From contig NW_023503608.1 in NCBI RefSeq assembly GCF_014529535.1, positions 2,728,001 through 2,792,000 of the forward strand: 64,000 nt of DNA, in the 5' to 3' direction. The translations under genes and the position numbers were made by a program. This stretch comes from Bradysia coprophila. Taxonomy: Eukaryota > Arthropoda > Insecta > Diptera > Sciaridae. Below, one piece after another: positions 53,483 through 64,000 of this stretch. Each line of letters begins with the position of its first letter. Within the stretch, counting starts at the first letter, position 1. A model generated the notes under the pieces. The model ran no database searches, was not told the DNA's origin, and saw only the letters and a list, made by a program, of their open reading frames with translations.

Positions 53483-54887
53483 TTGGAAAATATTTTGTTC
53501 CTTAACACAATACTTAAAGCTTCTAAAGCTCAAATGAACACCAAGATGTGGGTGTGTGAAAAGGAGATAGCGACAATGCAATTGATAAGATTAATTCTTA
53601 TAGGTATCAGTGGTAACAGTTGACCTTTACACAGACCAAATTCGGCGCATTTAAAATTAGTCGATGCGATTCGAAAACCAAATCAACTATCGTTTTCTTG
53701 TCCTATTTCTTATGTTTTTGTTAATTGACCTTTTTGCATTCTTTTGACTTTCATGACTCTGTGTTTATCAATGAAATAATTTGCAAGTAAAATTACTTTT
53801 TATGTTGTCAGACATTGACAATCTTGAAATTCAACTTAAAAATAAATTAAAAAAATATTTTCCAAAGTAATTCACAGGTGGTAAACAGTGTGTATACACA
53901 GATGGTATTATCAAGAAACAGAGGTTTCTTGACGTCAATTGACAAGATAAGAAAATTGATAGTTTCATTGAATGGTAAGAATAATGGCAACCCTAACATC
54001 ACACGATGTAAAAAATCACCGGCAATATTAATAATAGAAGGACTGCGAGCATACTTAAATGTTAAGTTAAACCCACAAGTCGACTTAAATAGCCAATCAT
54101 GCATTTGCTCAATTCCTTTAATAGCGAGCCAACATTTACCAATCATCCTCTATTGCTCTTTTATACGACTTACTTGTCTAACACATTTGTATGCCATAGT
54201 TTTGCCGGTTCCTAACGTATACGTTTCAAATTGGAAAATCACAAATAACACAAATCCTACGATGTCCAACCTATTTACACTGTGAGTGAATAGAAGATAT
54301 TTAAACTTTCCGTATGAGAGAGGGCAGTTATCTCTGAATGATATTTTGGTGATAAAGAAAACAGCTGATCCGAATTTTCATTTTCGAACTATTTTGAAAT
54401 ACAAAACGTATAAACGTATAAAGTGAACGTAGTGACTTCAACAGTTTCATCAATATATGGTTTGTTCTGTTTGTTTCGATGGAGTTGATGAATGTTAAGT
54501 GTCATAATAGAAATTTAATTCTTATTATTGTGAAAGCATTATACAGCACAGACTAGAACTCGTTGCACTGAGGTTTATAACTCTGAAGAATCTGTTATAA
54601 GGACGTTGACGAAACGTAGAACTCATAACTTTAAACTATCGAAGAATTGTAGCTCTCAACTAAATTTTTGTTATCGAAATGGTTGATACTGTGGTTTATG
54701 AATATAACGATAATATACTCAGACACTTTTTGCATAAAGCAATCGCAACTCGAAAACAGATTTATAGTCTTTATAGTTAAAGCTGCCATAGTTGTATTAC
54801 CGCGATAGATTATCCTTGCTGTGTATGCAGTGCATGCCAACAAAGTTACATAGCAATAAGTATTAGCAGACACATATGCATTATAAT

Positions 54888-55089
54888 CACGACAGAGTAA
54901 AGTTAACCAGGCAGGAGCGCTTGTTTGACTAGGGACCTGAATAATCTAGTAGCCCTTGATATTTTGCGAATAAAATTTTTCAATTTATGTCAATGTTCAT
55001 TTGAGTTCATTTTCATCCCATGTATTAGGTCCCTTATTTGACGTTTCGAAAATGAACCGCTCCTGCCTGGTTTATTTTACTCTGCCGTG
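54888..55089. mobile_element. MITE with 8-bp duplication, 202 bp
   Basis: The termini are CACGACAGAGTAAAGTTAAC followed by CAGGCAGGAGCG on the left, and the mirror CGCTCCTGCCTGG ... TTTACTCTGCCGTG on the right, about 32 nt long. Both sides are flanked by ATTATAAT (54880-54887 and 55090-55097). Because ATTATAAT is its own reverse complement, it could also be read as extra inverted repeat, but an 8-bp duplication suits a hAT- or P-like element. No coding capacity. Confidence 0.8.
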
Positions 55090-55200
55090 ATTATAATGCA
55101 TCAGACATTTATCTGCTTGCTTAACTTTGCATAATGAACATTTGTCAAGCAGCAGTTGACATTACATCATTCTACCGATTCTACCTTTCTTTAATATAAC

Positions 55201-55364
55201 ATTACGTCCATGGGTCCAAATCGTCCTTATTTTGATTTTAACGAGTGGGGACATTAATGCCCGACCCGAAGCCGGTATTCCCACTCGTCAAAATACAAAT
55301 ATGGAGACATGTACGTACTGTGCTTTACGTGATTAAATAATGCAAATGTAAATTTCATATGAAC
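55201..55364. repeat. Dispersed fold-back repeat, copy 2
   Basis: It starts ATTACGTCCATGGGTCCAAA and includes CCCACTCGTCAAAATA and TACGTACTGTGCTTTACGTG, in the same order as the copy at 6,931-7,140 in ftz-f1. Divergence between copies is substantial, indicating an old family. Confidence 0.7.
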
Positions 55365-56041
55365 CATTTACAATAAACTACATTGAGGCTAGATACGACC
55401 TTTGCTACTCATAGCTCATCATCATCATGATTTTTTGAAAATCACATAACGAATTTTCGACATTATTGCATTTAACGAAACAAAAAACATAAACAAATCG
55501 AACGAATATGAAAGCGACATCTGAATTGCGAAAATCTCAGTTGTGAGTAGGTTGTTCTTTTTCTCAGACAAAACTCTTTTTGAAAAGAAAATTTCGATTG
55601 GTAAACGCGTATTAATTGCACTGCAAATTGATCAATCTGAACAGATGAATTAGCAGTAAATTTTCTAAACTCAAATCGATCTTCGACTAGTATTGGAATT
55701 AAGACGGAGTGGTGTGTTTTAGTCCAGTTTATTTGGGGCACAAAACGAAGTTATTGTTGGACATTTTGGATAAAAAATTGACTTCAGAAACACAAATTAT
55801 CTATCTGGAAAATTTAAAAAATCTGCATTGTTGAAGGTGTGACTAAATTTCAACATTTTCTTAGTGGATTAGTTAGGGGCAAATAGCTCCGAGACATTCA
55901 ATTTTGAATTAAGTTAGTTTGAGGTTATGTTCGCTTTAGCTTTTTAAATAGTTTTTCCAAATCAGTTTTGCCTTATACATTCAATTGTGATCATTAAATT
56001 GGAAATTAATTTGCCTACAGATAATATCAGATACGTGCAAC

Positions 56042-59000
56042 ATGATAAGCCTGAAAATAAAAACTTTGGACTCCCAAGACCATGATTTTACGGTTGAGGA
56101 TGATGTAAGTGTTGGGCAACGATTCCCGGAATTTGAGTTCAGTGTTTTGATTCCCATTTTCTCTTTGTAATAATGTTCCCAGATAACTGTGCGCCAGTTT
56201 AAAGAGCATATTGCATCCAATACCGGAATATCTGCGGATATGCAACGTCTAATTTACTGCGGACGAGTTTTGAATGATGAAAAACCCTTGCGAGAGTACG
56301 GTGAGTAATTTTCTTTATCAAATTGTATTCTGAAGTGTAATGCAATGCAACATCAAACCGTAGTCGGAAAGTTTGTCGCAACAAATGTCATTCGAGCTTA
56401 CTAATACAAATCACTTTTAAAGTTAATAAATAAAATCGATACATGAGTTGAGGTCGATCACAACAGACGCAATTCGAAAATAATAAAAAGTCACCTCAAC
56501 TATGAACTCTGCGTGAAACATCTGTGCAGTTTCACACAAATTTTTCATTCAACGTCAGGGCTATTGCCGAAAGTTTCAATTGATTGGTGGCCTTTAAAGT
56601 AAGCAAATATAGTTAAATTAACCGAAACTCGATACATAGACTGAATAAATCAGCTTAGGCGGAAGAAACGAGCAGAAACAGCAACATTAGTTTGCTGCGT
56701 AGTTATGGGTGCACAGGGTGCACAGCTACTTTGTACTGACTGTAGTTCCAATGGCTTTGTCTTCTTTCTTCGATTAGAACAGCCTTTTAAAGTGCAAAAA
56801 AAATCATTTCAATTAAAATTAATTGCCTTGTACCATGTAATTGCCGAGTACTTAATTACCAATATTCCTCCAAAAGTTACCGGAAAATATCCACACGTAT
56901 TTGAGAGACTCTCTTCTCTTTCGACACACTCAGTGTTCAATTGTTCTTGGAATTCAATTTCCTTTGTGATTCTCAATGTTAGCATGACATTGAATGACTG
57001 TGCTACTAATGTGAGGCTTGTCGAGCTCGTCTGACCTGAAATATCATTTTGTTATGACACGCACATCGTATCTTTAGAATATTGTAACTGACAAAGGACT
57101 TGTAACCAGCAAAGGACTTGTAACCGGTGTTCTTCTATTTCATAAATTTTGAAGAAAATTTTTTGTGTCGTATTCTAGGAATTAATTCACAAATCCTAGC
57201 ACCTCTCTAAAACCCCTAAACGAACCGCCACACCAAAAGTCAACAGCAATCTATCAATTCAAATAATTGTGATTTCAGACGTAAACGGTAAAGTTGTCCA
57301 TTTGGTGGAACGACCTCCGCCCCGAGCAAATCGTTCCGGTGATACAGCGACTTCAAATGCGTCGTCCACACCGCAACCGTCACAGAATAGCCGTCGTAGC
57401 AACAATTTCGGTGATGCCTTTCGCCGGGCACTCGATCTCGACGGAATGGTTGTTGGTGCAATGGCTATACCGATGGGCGGCAATGCTGGATCCACACACG
57501 GACTTACAACAACAGTCAATCCATCGTCAACATTGTGCATGAATCGTATTGCCGTTGCCAGACATATGCTGGAGTGTGCCAATAACATCGTCACATTTCT
57601 GGAGAATCCAGAGAGAGTAAGTGATTGCGGCTGCAAGCGTTGCTGAACCAATTGTTCATAAATTGAAACAAATTTGCTGTCTCATTTTTAGGGTTTGAAC
57701 AACAGCGAAATGGATATGCTGGCACAGCAAACATTGGAGTCGACTGTGTTTGAATTGGGCATTTCAGCTGTAAGTGATGCCGATGTACCACAACAAGATG
57801 TGCAAAATTTCGTGTCCGCTGTTCAAGGTGCAATGTCAGCTGCATTTCGACAGGTATAGTTTGTGGTCTTGTCGTCGCAAAATGAAAAATTTAATATTTC
57901 GGTTTTGGTCTTCCCACAGAATGGCCTCACAAACATTGAACTCACTACACAAAGTGGATCTAGTGACGGATCTGGCGGAGGACCTAGTATTTTGTTCGGT
58001 GGCAATGCAACTCCACTAATTGTTCATGGAACTGTGCCACCACCGCAACCACCGAGTGGATTAATTAATCCGCAAGGAGAAGTTGAAGTGGCAAGTGTTA
58101 GAGTTTCCGTACCAAATCGCTCTCAAAGTGCAACCTCATCACCGACCCGGTAATTTGCGGTAGAATTTTCTTCTTTTCTCATGTTTTTCACTGCCAACTT
58201 TGTGTAATTCACAGTAACGGTGATGACACCGCAACTAGCAACGGATCAAATCCAGCTGGGGCAACCCCATCCAGAAATCAAACAACCAGTCCTCAAGTCT
58301 TAGCCGAAGTAGTCCAACAAATGCGAACCGTACAATCAAGAATGGAGCCATATGTACAACAGTATTACGACTTGTTGCAGAATGATCCGGCATTTGAAGA
58401 ATCTGTAAGATCGTAAATCCATCCATCTGAATGATCGCCAGCAAATATTTTTTTTTTGCAGGACACCACTGGTCGGGAGAATGCACAACGTGTGTTCGAT
58501 CGGGTTTCGGAAGCTTTGCATTACATGTCGCATGCACAGCACGCCATCAGTGATTTGATGCTCAATCTTTCATTGACAACACCACGACATCTCTGCTGTC
58601 GTCCGATTTTAGTCGAGCAAAGTGCGTTCGTCAGTTCCGGCATTGCCATTCCGGTAAGTGACGTTGGCGATATTTGTAACAACTCACTCGGCTAACCAAA
58701 ATTTTCATTCAGAATCTCGTACGCCGTCAGGATGCTGGCACCAACAATGGGAACAACAATGAAACAGCTACAGCAAACAATAACAACACAGCACCAACTG
58801 CTGCAGTCACACCGGGTCAGCGTATAGAAGTGCCTTTGACTGGTCCAGTCCCATCAACTGTAGAAATAATTTCTGCGCCAGCAACATCCACCCAACCATC
58901 CAGTGAAAGTAATGACGGTGGAAATGGAATTGCAGCAGCCGCAGCCCAAGGAGCAGGTTCGTTTCATATACCAATTATCCAATTCAGCGAATTTTACCTT

Positions 59001-61393
59001 ATAATTCCATTCCAGTAAATCGTCAACTGCATGTAGCTCGGCTCATTCAGGCCGTCGTTAATTCTGTTCCCATGTATGCCGATGTTCATGTCGAAATCAA
59101 TCCACGCAATGGATCCGATCAGACCAGTCCCCAATCGACAAATGGATCAACACCGCAGTCGGCCGCAGCACAATCTACTACGGCAGAAACATCGCCATTG
59201 AATGGTGAGAACGCTGCCGGCACGCCCATTAACAATGGTAAATGTGAAAATTTTCTCGTTAATTGAACCGTTGCGGCATATTGATTCAACTGTGAATTTT
59301 TTCTCAAAGAGTTAACAATTACCGTCGATTTAGGAGCTGATCAGCCAAGAGTTACAACAGCTACGCATCCAACGACATCCACACAGACACGTTCAACTGC
59401 TCGGCCCCAAGTACATTTGGCCAGCATTCCAGCAACGCATATGCGAAGCTTACGCCCGGTACCGATACCATCGATACAATTGTCGTCGTTCGATCGATTT
59501 TTGCCATGCAACAGCCACCATGTGCGCCAGAATCAGGATGTGAACGCTCGGCCACAACATTTCCATGTTGCGCATCCCAGACGCGGTACAATCCGACGAA
59601 GAACATACAGCTTCCAGCGTGTACCACAGAGTACATGGAATCGTTTGGAAGGTCTGTTCATCGTCCTGCCTAATTCCCTGTTAGCAACAGCGCCACGGAC
59701 CGGTATTAATTTCGGCAAACTTTTTCTCCATTTGTTTCAGACGAAATCGCCAACCGTGACAGTGATCAAGCTATTCGTTTGTTTGGATGTGAAATTCCCA
59801 TCCGTGACCTGATCAATCTAACACCGAGTCCCAGTGTCTTCAACCGAATTCGTAGCGATTTACAAGCCTATGTAACGCAACGTTTTGGCACACCACCCGA
59901 CATGACTGGAGTAATATTAAAACCGGCAAATGTTTCGTCTTATCGCATCTAACAAATGACCATTTCAGCCATTCGCCCACATTTTGAACGTACTGCATGA
60001 CTCTTGCCTCAGCTCAAGCTTTTCACATCCAAGCTACAATGCTCTACATTCCGTCAACAATTTGATCCATCACACCTTGCCCACTGTGGTCAGTCTAATT
60101 CTAAATGATGATTCCGATCAATTTGGAGTGCGAATTTTGCGTACATTGAACGAATTCATCCGACGGCTGTTCATCATTCTGATGATTCTCGGCGGATACA
60201 TATCAGCGAAGCAATTTTTGGCAGAAATGATTACCATTGGATTGCAGCGTAAGTATTTGCCGACAATTGCATTCGATGCGATCGATGTTAACATTCCGAT
60301 ATTGTTTAGCAAACAGACGTGGTGTTGTTCGGGCACTGCAAAGTCGGGTCATTCAGGCTATCGCCAGACGGTTACAAACATTCCAGGTAATTTTTGCTTC
60401 CTTTTTTTTGTCGAATTTCTGACTGTTGCCTCTGCTGAGAAGCAAGTCGGACTAGGAATTGAATCTTTTTTTAAATTCCTCGAGTGTCACCGAGACTTAA
60501 CGAGTTGTAAAAATCTGGAAACCACTCGCTCATTTCCTCAAGATCCAAATCGCTCTGTGCTATCGCCAGTTTCCCATACAATGAAACAACGGTGAAAATC
60601 TTTTACTTTTCACAGCGCATTACCGATGAGGTGGCACCTGAAGTGCAGGAATTCCTAGTTATTCATTTGGAAGGTCCACCAGTGACTTCATCCGCCGCCA
60701 GTTCCTCTTCACCACAGGTAAAAATTTCATTCCAAAAGCAACCATGAAAAGCTAACAAATTTTCGCTTAGCCAATGGAAACTGATGATGTGATTCCTACT
60801 ACATCAACCGAAGAACCAATTACTGACGATGAAATTTTACCGTCACCACCGACCGCTGGCAATGTGTTAGCGGAGGCCAGTGCTCCGATTGATACAGAAC
60901 CATTGCCTAATGTTGTTGTCGGATCAGAAAGCTGGCACAATGGTATGCCACCAACTTGGCTGCCAGTTATTACCAGAGATATGGGTCGTCAACGTCGACA
61001 GGTACGTAAAACGCTATGCAATTGCGGATTCGAGTCTGATTTGGATATTTTTCTGTGTTTTTACAGAGTCCCCAAGCTCCCTACTCAGATGCCTACCTGT
61101 GCGGTATGTCGTCGAAGCGTAGAAAATTAATATCGAGCACAAAACCGTCAGGCAGCAATCCTTCGCAAATACTGACTGATACACTGCGTCAAGTGATTCA
61201 ATCTCAAAGCAATGCAAATTCAATTATGTTAACGACCGAAGAAAGTTTGGCAGCGCATCCACATATCCAAGAACCTTACGGATCGTTCGAGCAAGCTGTA
61301 CGTAGTAATATACAAAAACGTATCGAAAGTGATCCTGACTACAATCCGGAACGGTATCCAAATTGTGCTAAGTGGATGAATTCGAAAAAGTGA
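56042..61393 (+). CDS. Bag6: BAG6/Scythe, large ubiquitin-like chaperone
   Basis: Exons: 56042-56104, 56183-56300, 57279-57616, 57692-57853, 57920-58149, 58215-58404, 58462-58653, 58713-58956, 59016-59237, 59334-59651, 59741-59910, 59969-60248, 60310-60386, 60616-60717, 60771-61001, 61067-61393; phases agree throughout (1087 residues; human 1132). BAG6 holds exposed hydrophobic segments, handing tail-anchored proteins to membrane insertion and defective ones to the proteasome. The N-terminal ubiquitin-like domain (1-72) has [21 protein letters not shown] and HLVER as in vertebrates. Low-complexity Gln/Asn/Ser/Pro stretches link a helical block ([13 protein letters not shown]) to [16 protein letters not shown] and [13 protein letters not shown]. 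The C-terminus has SSKRRKL (nuclear signal, 994-1000) and the BAG-like [20 protein letters not shown]. The first ATG after an in-frame stop was taken as start. The junction from 59651 to 59741 and the acceptor at 60310 are the least certain. Drosophila orthologue: CG7546, as I recall. Confidence 0.95.
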
Positions 61394-61801
61394 AACGAAA
61401 TTGGAAAATAATTAAGTGGATTCATCATAGAGAAGAGGGGGACGCTTCCAATAACGATTCGATTCAGTTTTATGTTTTTCTTTTTTTTTTACTTTACTTT
61501 CCACTCATTCAGTTTAATTTTTTGAAAATTTGAGATCCAGTGGCATAGCATACGACATAATAATGAGATAATGAAATTAATAGGAAATTGATAAGCGACA
61601 ATTTCGACACATACTTCAAATAATGGGTCACGGAACAATTGAAAAAACATAAAATTTTGTGAAATCGTTTGTTCATTTTTTGCTTTAACGAAAATAAAAA
61701 AAAATCGTTTTTGTTGTCGTGAAAAATTTGTCTTTTTGTTTGATCCGGAGAGAAACTCCTGTTACCGATCTTGTGTACTCGCTTAGATTCGTAATAATTC
61801 A

Positions 61802-61807
61802 AATAAA
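61802..61807 (+). terminator. Candidate polyadenylation signal of Bag6
   Basis: AATAAA about 410 bp after the stop codon is the clearest of the downstream hexamers; another lies within the A-rich run near 61,690. The 3' UTR is therefore probably 0.3-0.45 kb. Confidence 0.4.
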
Positions 61808-62500
61808 AGTCAATACCAGGTACCGCTTCGATTTGACTTCTAATGACTTTATCGAAAGAAGGAAATTGCAAACTAAAAATCTAAACTAAAGAAAATCTTT
61901 GTGACTTTGGTAACTTTTGTATGCAAGGCGAGCTGGAAAAACTGGTAATTTAGGGAAATGCTTTGCCTTTTTATTGCTATTTTTCTAATATTCGTGTGTT
62001 TTCAACCCCACAATTTTCGAAAATTTATTTTTCGCGACACGATTGTTATATTGGTAGCAATGTCGATAAATGAGATTTTTCTAAGTAGTTTTCGCTAGTG
62101 TCAAAATCTATTATCAACACCAATTATTTGAAATCCAAAAACATAGCCTCATGGTCTCGAATCTATTGTCTTTTGAGACGTGAGACTTTGTTTTTCGAGC
62201 TTGTAATACTTTCATTTTCATCCGGGATACTTTTCCGCACTTGTATCAAAATAGTGACAACTTTTCCACACTTGCGTAAAAAAGAATTATTACTACATAA
62301 GACTGGTATTTCGTACGATAAAATGTGCCCCCAACATCACTTTGTACGAACTTTGTATAAGATGCATATTTCGTACCATTTTACGTAGAATGTTACACCA
62401 ATACATGTAGGCGTTGATATTTTTGATAGTTGCCAATTTCGCATTTAGGAAATGGATTTTCAATTACTGCGAATATAAAGTTTTGTTTTTATTATTCGGG

Positions 62501-62917
62501 ACAAATAATCTTAAAGAGCTTCCGAGCGTACGCTGAAATTGTAGCCTACATTTCTGCGTTTCGAAATTTTTGATCGCTGATATCTTTTTAAGAGAGCCCT
62601 TATTGAAAAATGTACGACCACATTTTCGAGTAAAAATATGTCAGCTTTGAATAAAAAATAAAATTGTCTGTGAAAGTTCCATGTGCTTTGAGAAAAGTGT
62701 ACCTTTGATGCAAATTTTGGGCACCGGTACAGTTTTCTCAAAGCACATGAAACTTTCACAGACAATTTTATTTTTTATTCAAAGCTGACATATTTTTACT
62801 CGAAAATGTGGTCGTACATTTTTCAATAAGGGCTCTCGTAAAAAGGCGATCGAAAATTTCGAAACGCACAAATGTATGCTACAATTTCAGCGTACGCTCG
62901 GAACTTCTTAATTTGTA
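62501..62917. mobile_element. 417-bp near-perfect palindrome (fold-back element)
   Basis: The left arm (ACAAATAATCTTAAAGAGCT, CCGAGCGTACGCTGAAATTG and so on through GCTTTGAGAAAAGTGTACC) is mirrored by GGTACAGTTTTCTCAAAGC through CAATTTCAGCGTACGCTCGG to the right end. Arms are about 200 nt with few mismatches and the loop is only about 22 nt (near 62706-62727). It has no coding capacity. Such structures are typical of fold-back transposons or MITEs. Confidence 0.85.
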
Positions 62918-63545
62918 ATAAAAATATTGTGCAGACGCGTATTTTTAGAGGTTGCATTAGCACAAGAGAAGGAGTCTCAATTTATAACTCTTTCTTAAAT
63001 TACATATGTCAAAAGTGTGTGTCTTCCAAAATATGATTTTCACTATAACCGGTAGCGCATCTAATATATTGGAATAAATCAAATCTATTCGAGTAGCACG
63101 TCCGGTCTCTGAAAGTTTCCACCATGATCGTTAAGGTAATCGTTCTCATATTTTAATGTTTTTTAAATTTTAAAAGTGTTGTGTGGTAAGCAAATTCAAA
63201 TTCTTCGCGCTAATTTGCCCACCAATTCTCACACTATCAAACATTTCGTATTTCATGTTGGGAACACATTATTTACGTAATTTTGTTCGTAATTTCCAGT
63301 CTATATGGGTAATTCCAGCTAAATAGTGACTGTTCGCAATATTTTCACCAATTGAAATGCGATTTCGACAAACTTCTTTTTCCTTGAAAGCTGTAGACCA
63401 GACGCGTCGTTTAAGCCCCATATTAGGTCGGTGGCCGAAAACCTCGGGGAGATACAACCATAAAAATGTATGCTTGTCGAGGGGTAACCGACTCGGGAAA
63501 TTGACTACACACCCTCAAAGGAATTGCCGGAGTATCCGGTAAATA

Positions 63546-63637
63546 ATTGGAATTGATGGAATTGACCGGAATTGATCTGAATTGGCAGGAATTGATCGGA
63601 ATTGACTGGAAATATGTGGAATTGTAAGGAATTGAAA
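63546..63637 (+). repeat. Degenerate GGAATTGAnn tandem repeat
   Basis: About nine units of 9-11 bp, all variants of GGAATTGATC, follow each other. This is a simple repeat; the encoded frames on either strand are artefacts of it. Confidence 0.85.
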
Positions 63638-64000
63638 GTAAATGAGAGTAAATGCTGATAAGTGTGATTATCGGAAAGAAGGACCAGCGAATGCAAAACC
63701 AGATTATTTCCTTTTTGTTTTAATTTTAAAAGCTCCCGCACAATATATAACAGTGTACAGTGTTGATCAGTTCCATTTTAGAACAGGTCCAACGTCCTTT
63801 TATGTTCAAAATATGCACACTGAAGGATTCTTTTTCAGAGGATTCTTGTGAGTCAGATACGGAAGAGTTTGAGCCGCAACAAACAAGTGAATATTCGTCG
63901 GGGGAATGTTAGGCTGGGGCATTGCCGATGCGAAATGCTCCAGTTTCAAACCAAATTTACAAAAAAATGCATCACCGACAATATCATCTATTCCATCAAC

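Larger units (their letters stand above)
53483..56041. other. Bidirectional upstream region between Mcad and Bag6
   Basis: Mcad and Bag6 are transcribed away from each other, so both promoters should be here. I see no coding exon; open frames at 53847-54146 (-), 53878-54285 (+) and 55472-55741 (-) overlap on opposite strands and match nothing known. A possible splice acceptor (TTTGCCTACAG ending near 56,021) before the Bag6 start suggests an untranslated first exon further upstream. Two repeats are listed separately. Confidence 0.55.
61808..64000. other. Intergenic region to the end of the window
   Basis: There is no supported gene. Most of it is AT-rich, with a large palindrome and a simple repeat listed separately. 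At the very end an acceptor-like TTCTTTTTCAG (near 63,838) is followed by a short open frame reading DSCESDTEEFEPQQTSEYSS then a stop near 63,911; it could be the end of an exon, but with no partner exon in view this is only a possibility. Confidence 0.45.

Noticed and set aside
53878..54285. 135-codon open frame between Mcad and Bag6
   Set aside because: A 99-codon frame overlaps it on the other strand, composition is AT-rich, it has no recognisable domain and no splice partners.
56705..57034. 109-codon open frame in the second intron of Bag6
   Set aside because: It shows no domain, and the intron is bounded by well-phased Bag6 exons; a nested gene cannot be excluded but has no support.
57240..57651. 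Long minus-strand frames across Bag6 exon 3
   Set aside because: They are antisense shadows of the GC-richer Bag6 coding exon, which carries the conserved HLVER motif on the + strand.

Overview
This is about 64 kb of AT-rich, intron-bearing insect DNA. The genes and their order point to a fly (Diptera), probably a lower dipteran. The evidence is a beta-FTZ-F1 nuclear receptor whose amino end resembles the Drosophila beta isoform, an insect epsilon-class glutathione S-transferase, many 55-75 bp GT/AG introns, and many small fold-back repeats. I cannot name the species.

Layout. (1) 1-37,150: ftz-f1 on the + strand, eight coding exons (646 codons) spread over 28 kb, with a 17.5 kb intron inside the zinc-finger region, a 7.1 kb intron inside the ligand-binding domain, and a probable multi-kilobase, very AT-rich 3' UTR. 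Both large introns are loaded with fold-back elements and minisatellites, including a 24-bp repeat rich in AGGTCA, the nuclear-receptor half-site. (2) 37,750-40,180: a truncated copy of a dispersed element with a terminal hairpin, a two-exon epsilon-class GST, then a pair of interleaved inverted repeats. (3) 40,556-42,662: the RBM28/Nop4-type ribosome-biogenesis RNA-binding protein (+, five exons). (4) 44,809-48,815: a four-exon minus-strand gene for a charged 254-residue protein I do not recognise; its first intron carries a complete 1.06 kb copy of the dispersed element. (5) 51,853-53,482: mitochondrial medium-chain acyl-CoA dehydrogenase (-, six exons). (6) 56,042-61,393: the BAG6/Scythe chaperone (+, sixteen exons, 1087 residues). 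(7) 61,400-64,000: intergenic DNA with a 417-bp near-perfect palindrome.

The genes are unrelated housekeeping or regulatory loci (developmental transcription, detoxification, ribosome assembly, fatty-acid oxidation, protein quality control), each with its own promoter; nothing suggests an operon or a specialised cluster. I found no convincing new multi-gene system. The most interesting items are the AGGTCA minisatellite inside a nuclear-receptor gene, the dispersed element whose terminal hairpin shows a compensatory base change between copies, and the unrecognised four-exon gene. All exon structures were built by hand from reading frame, splice sites and protein-family similarity, with phase checked at each junction.
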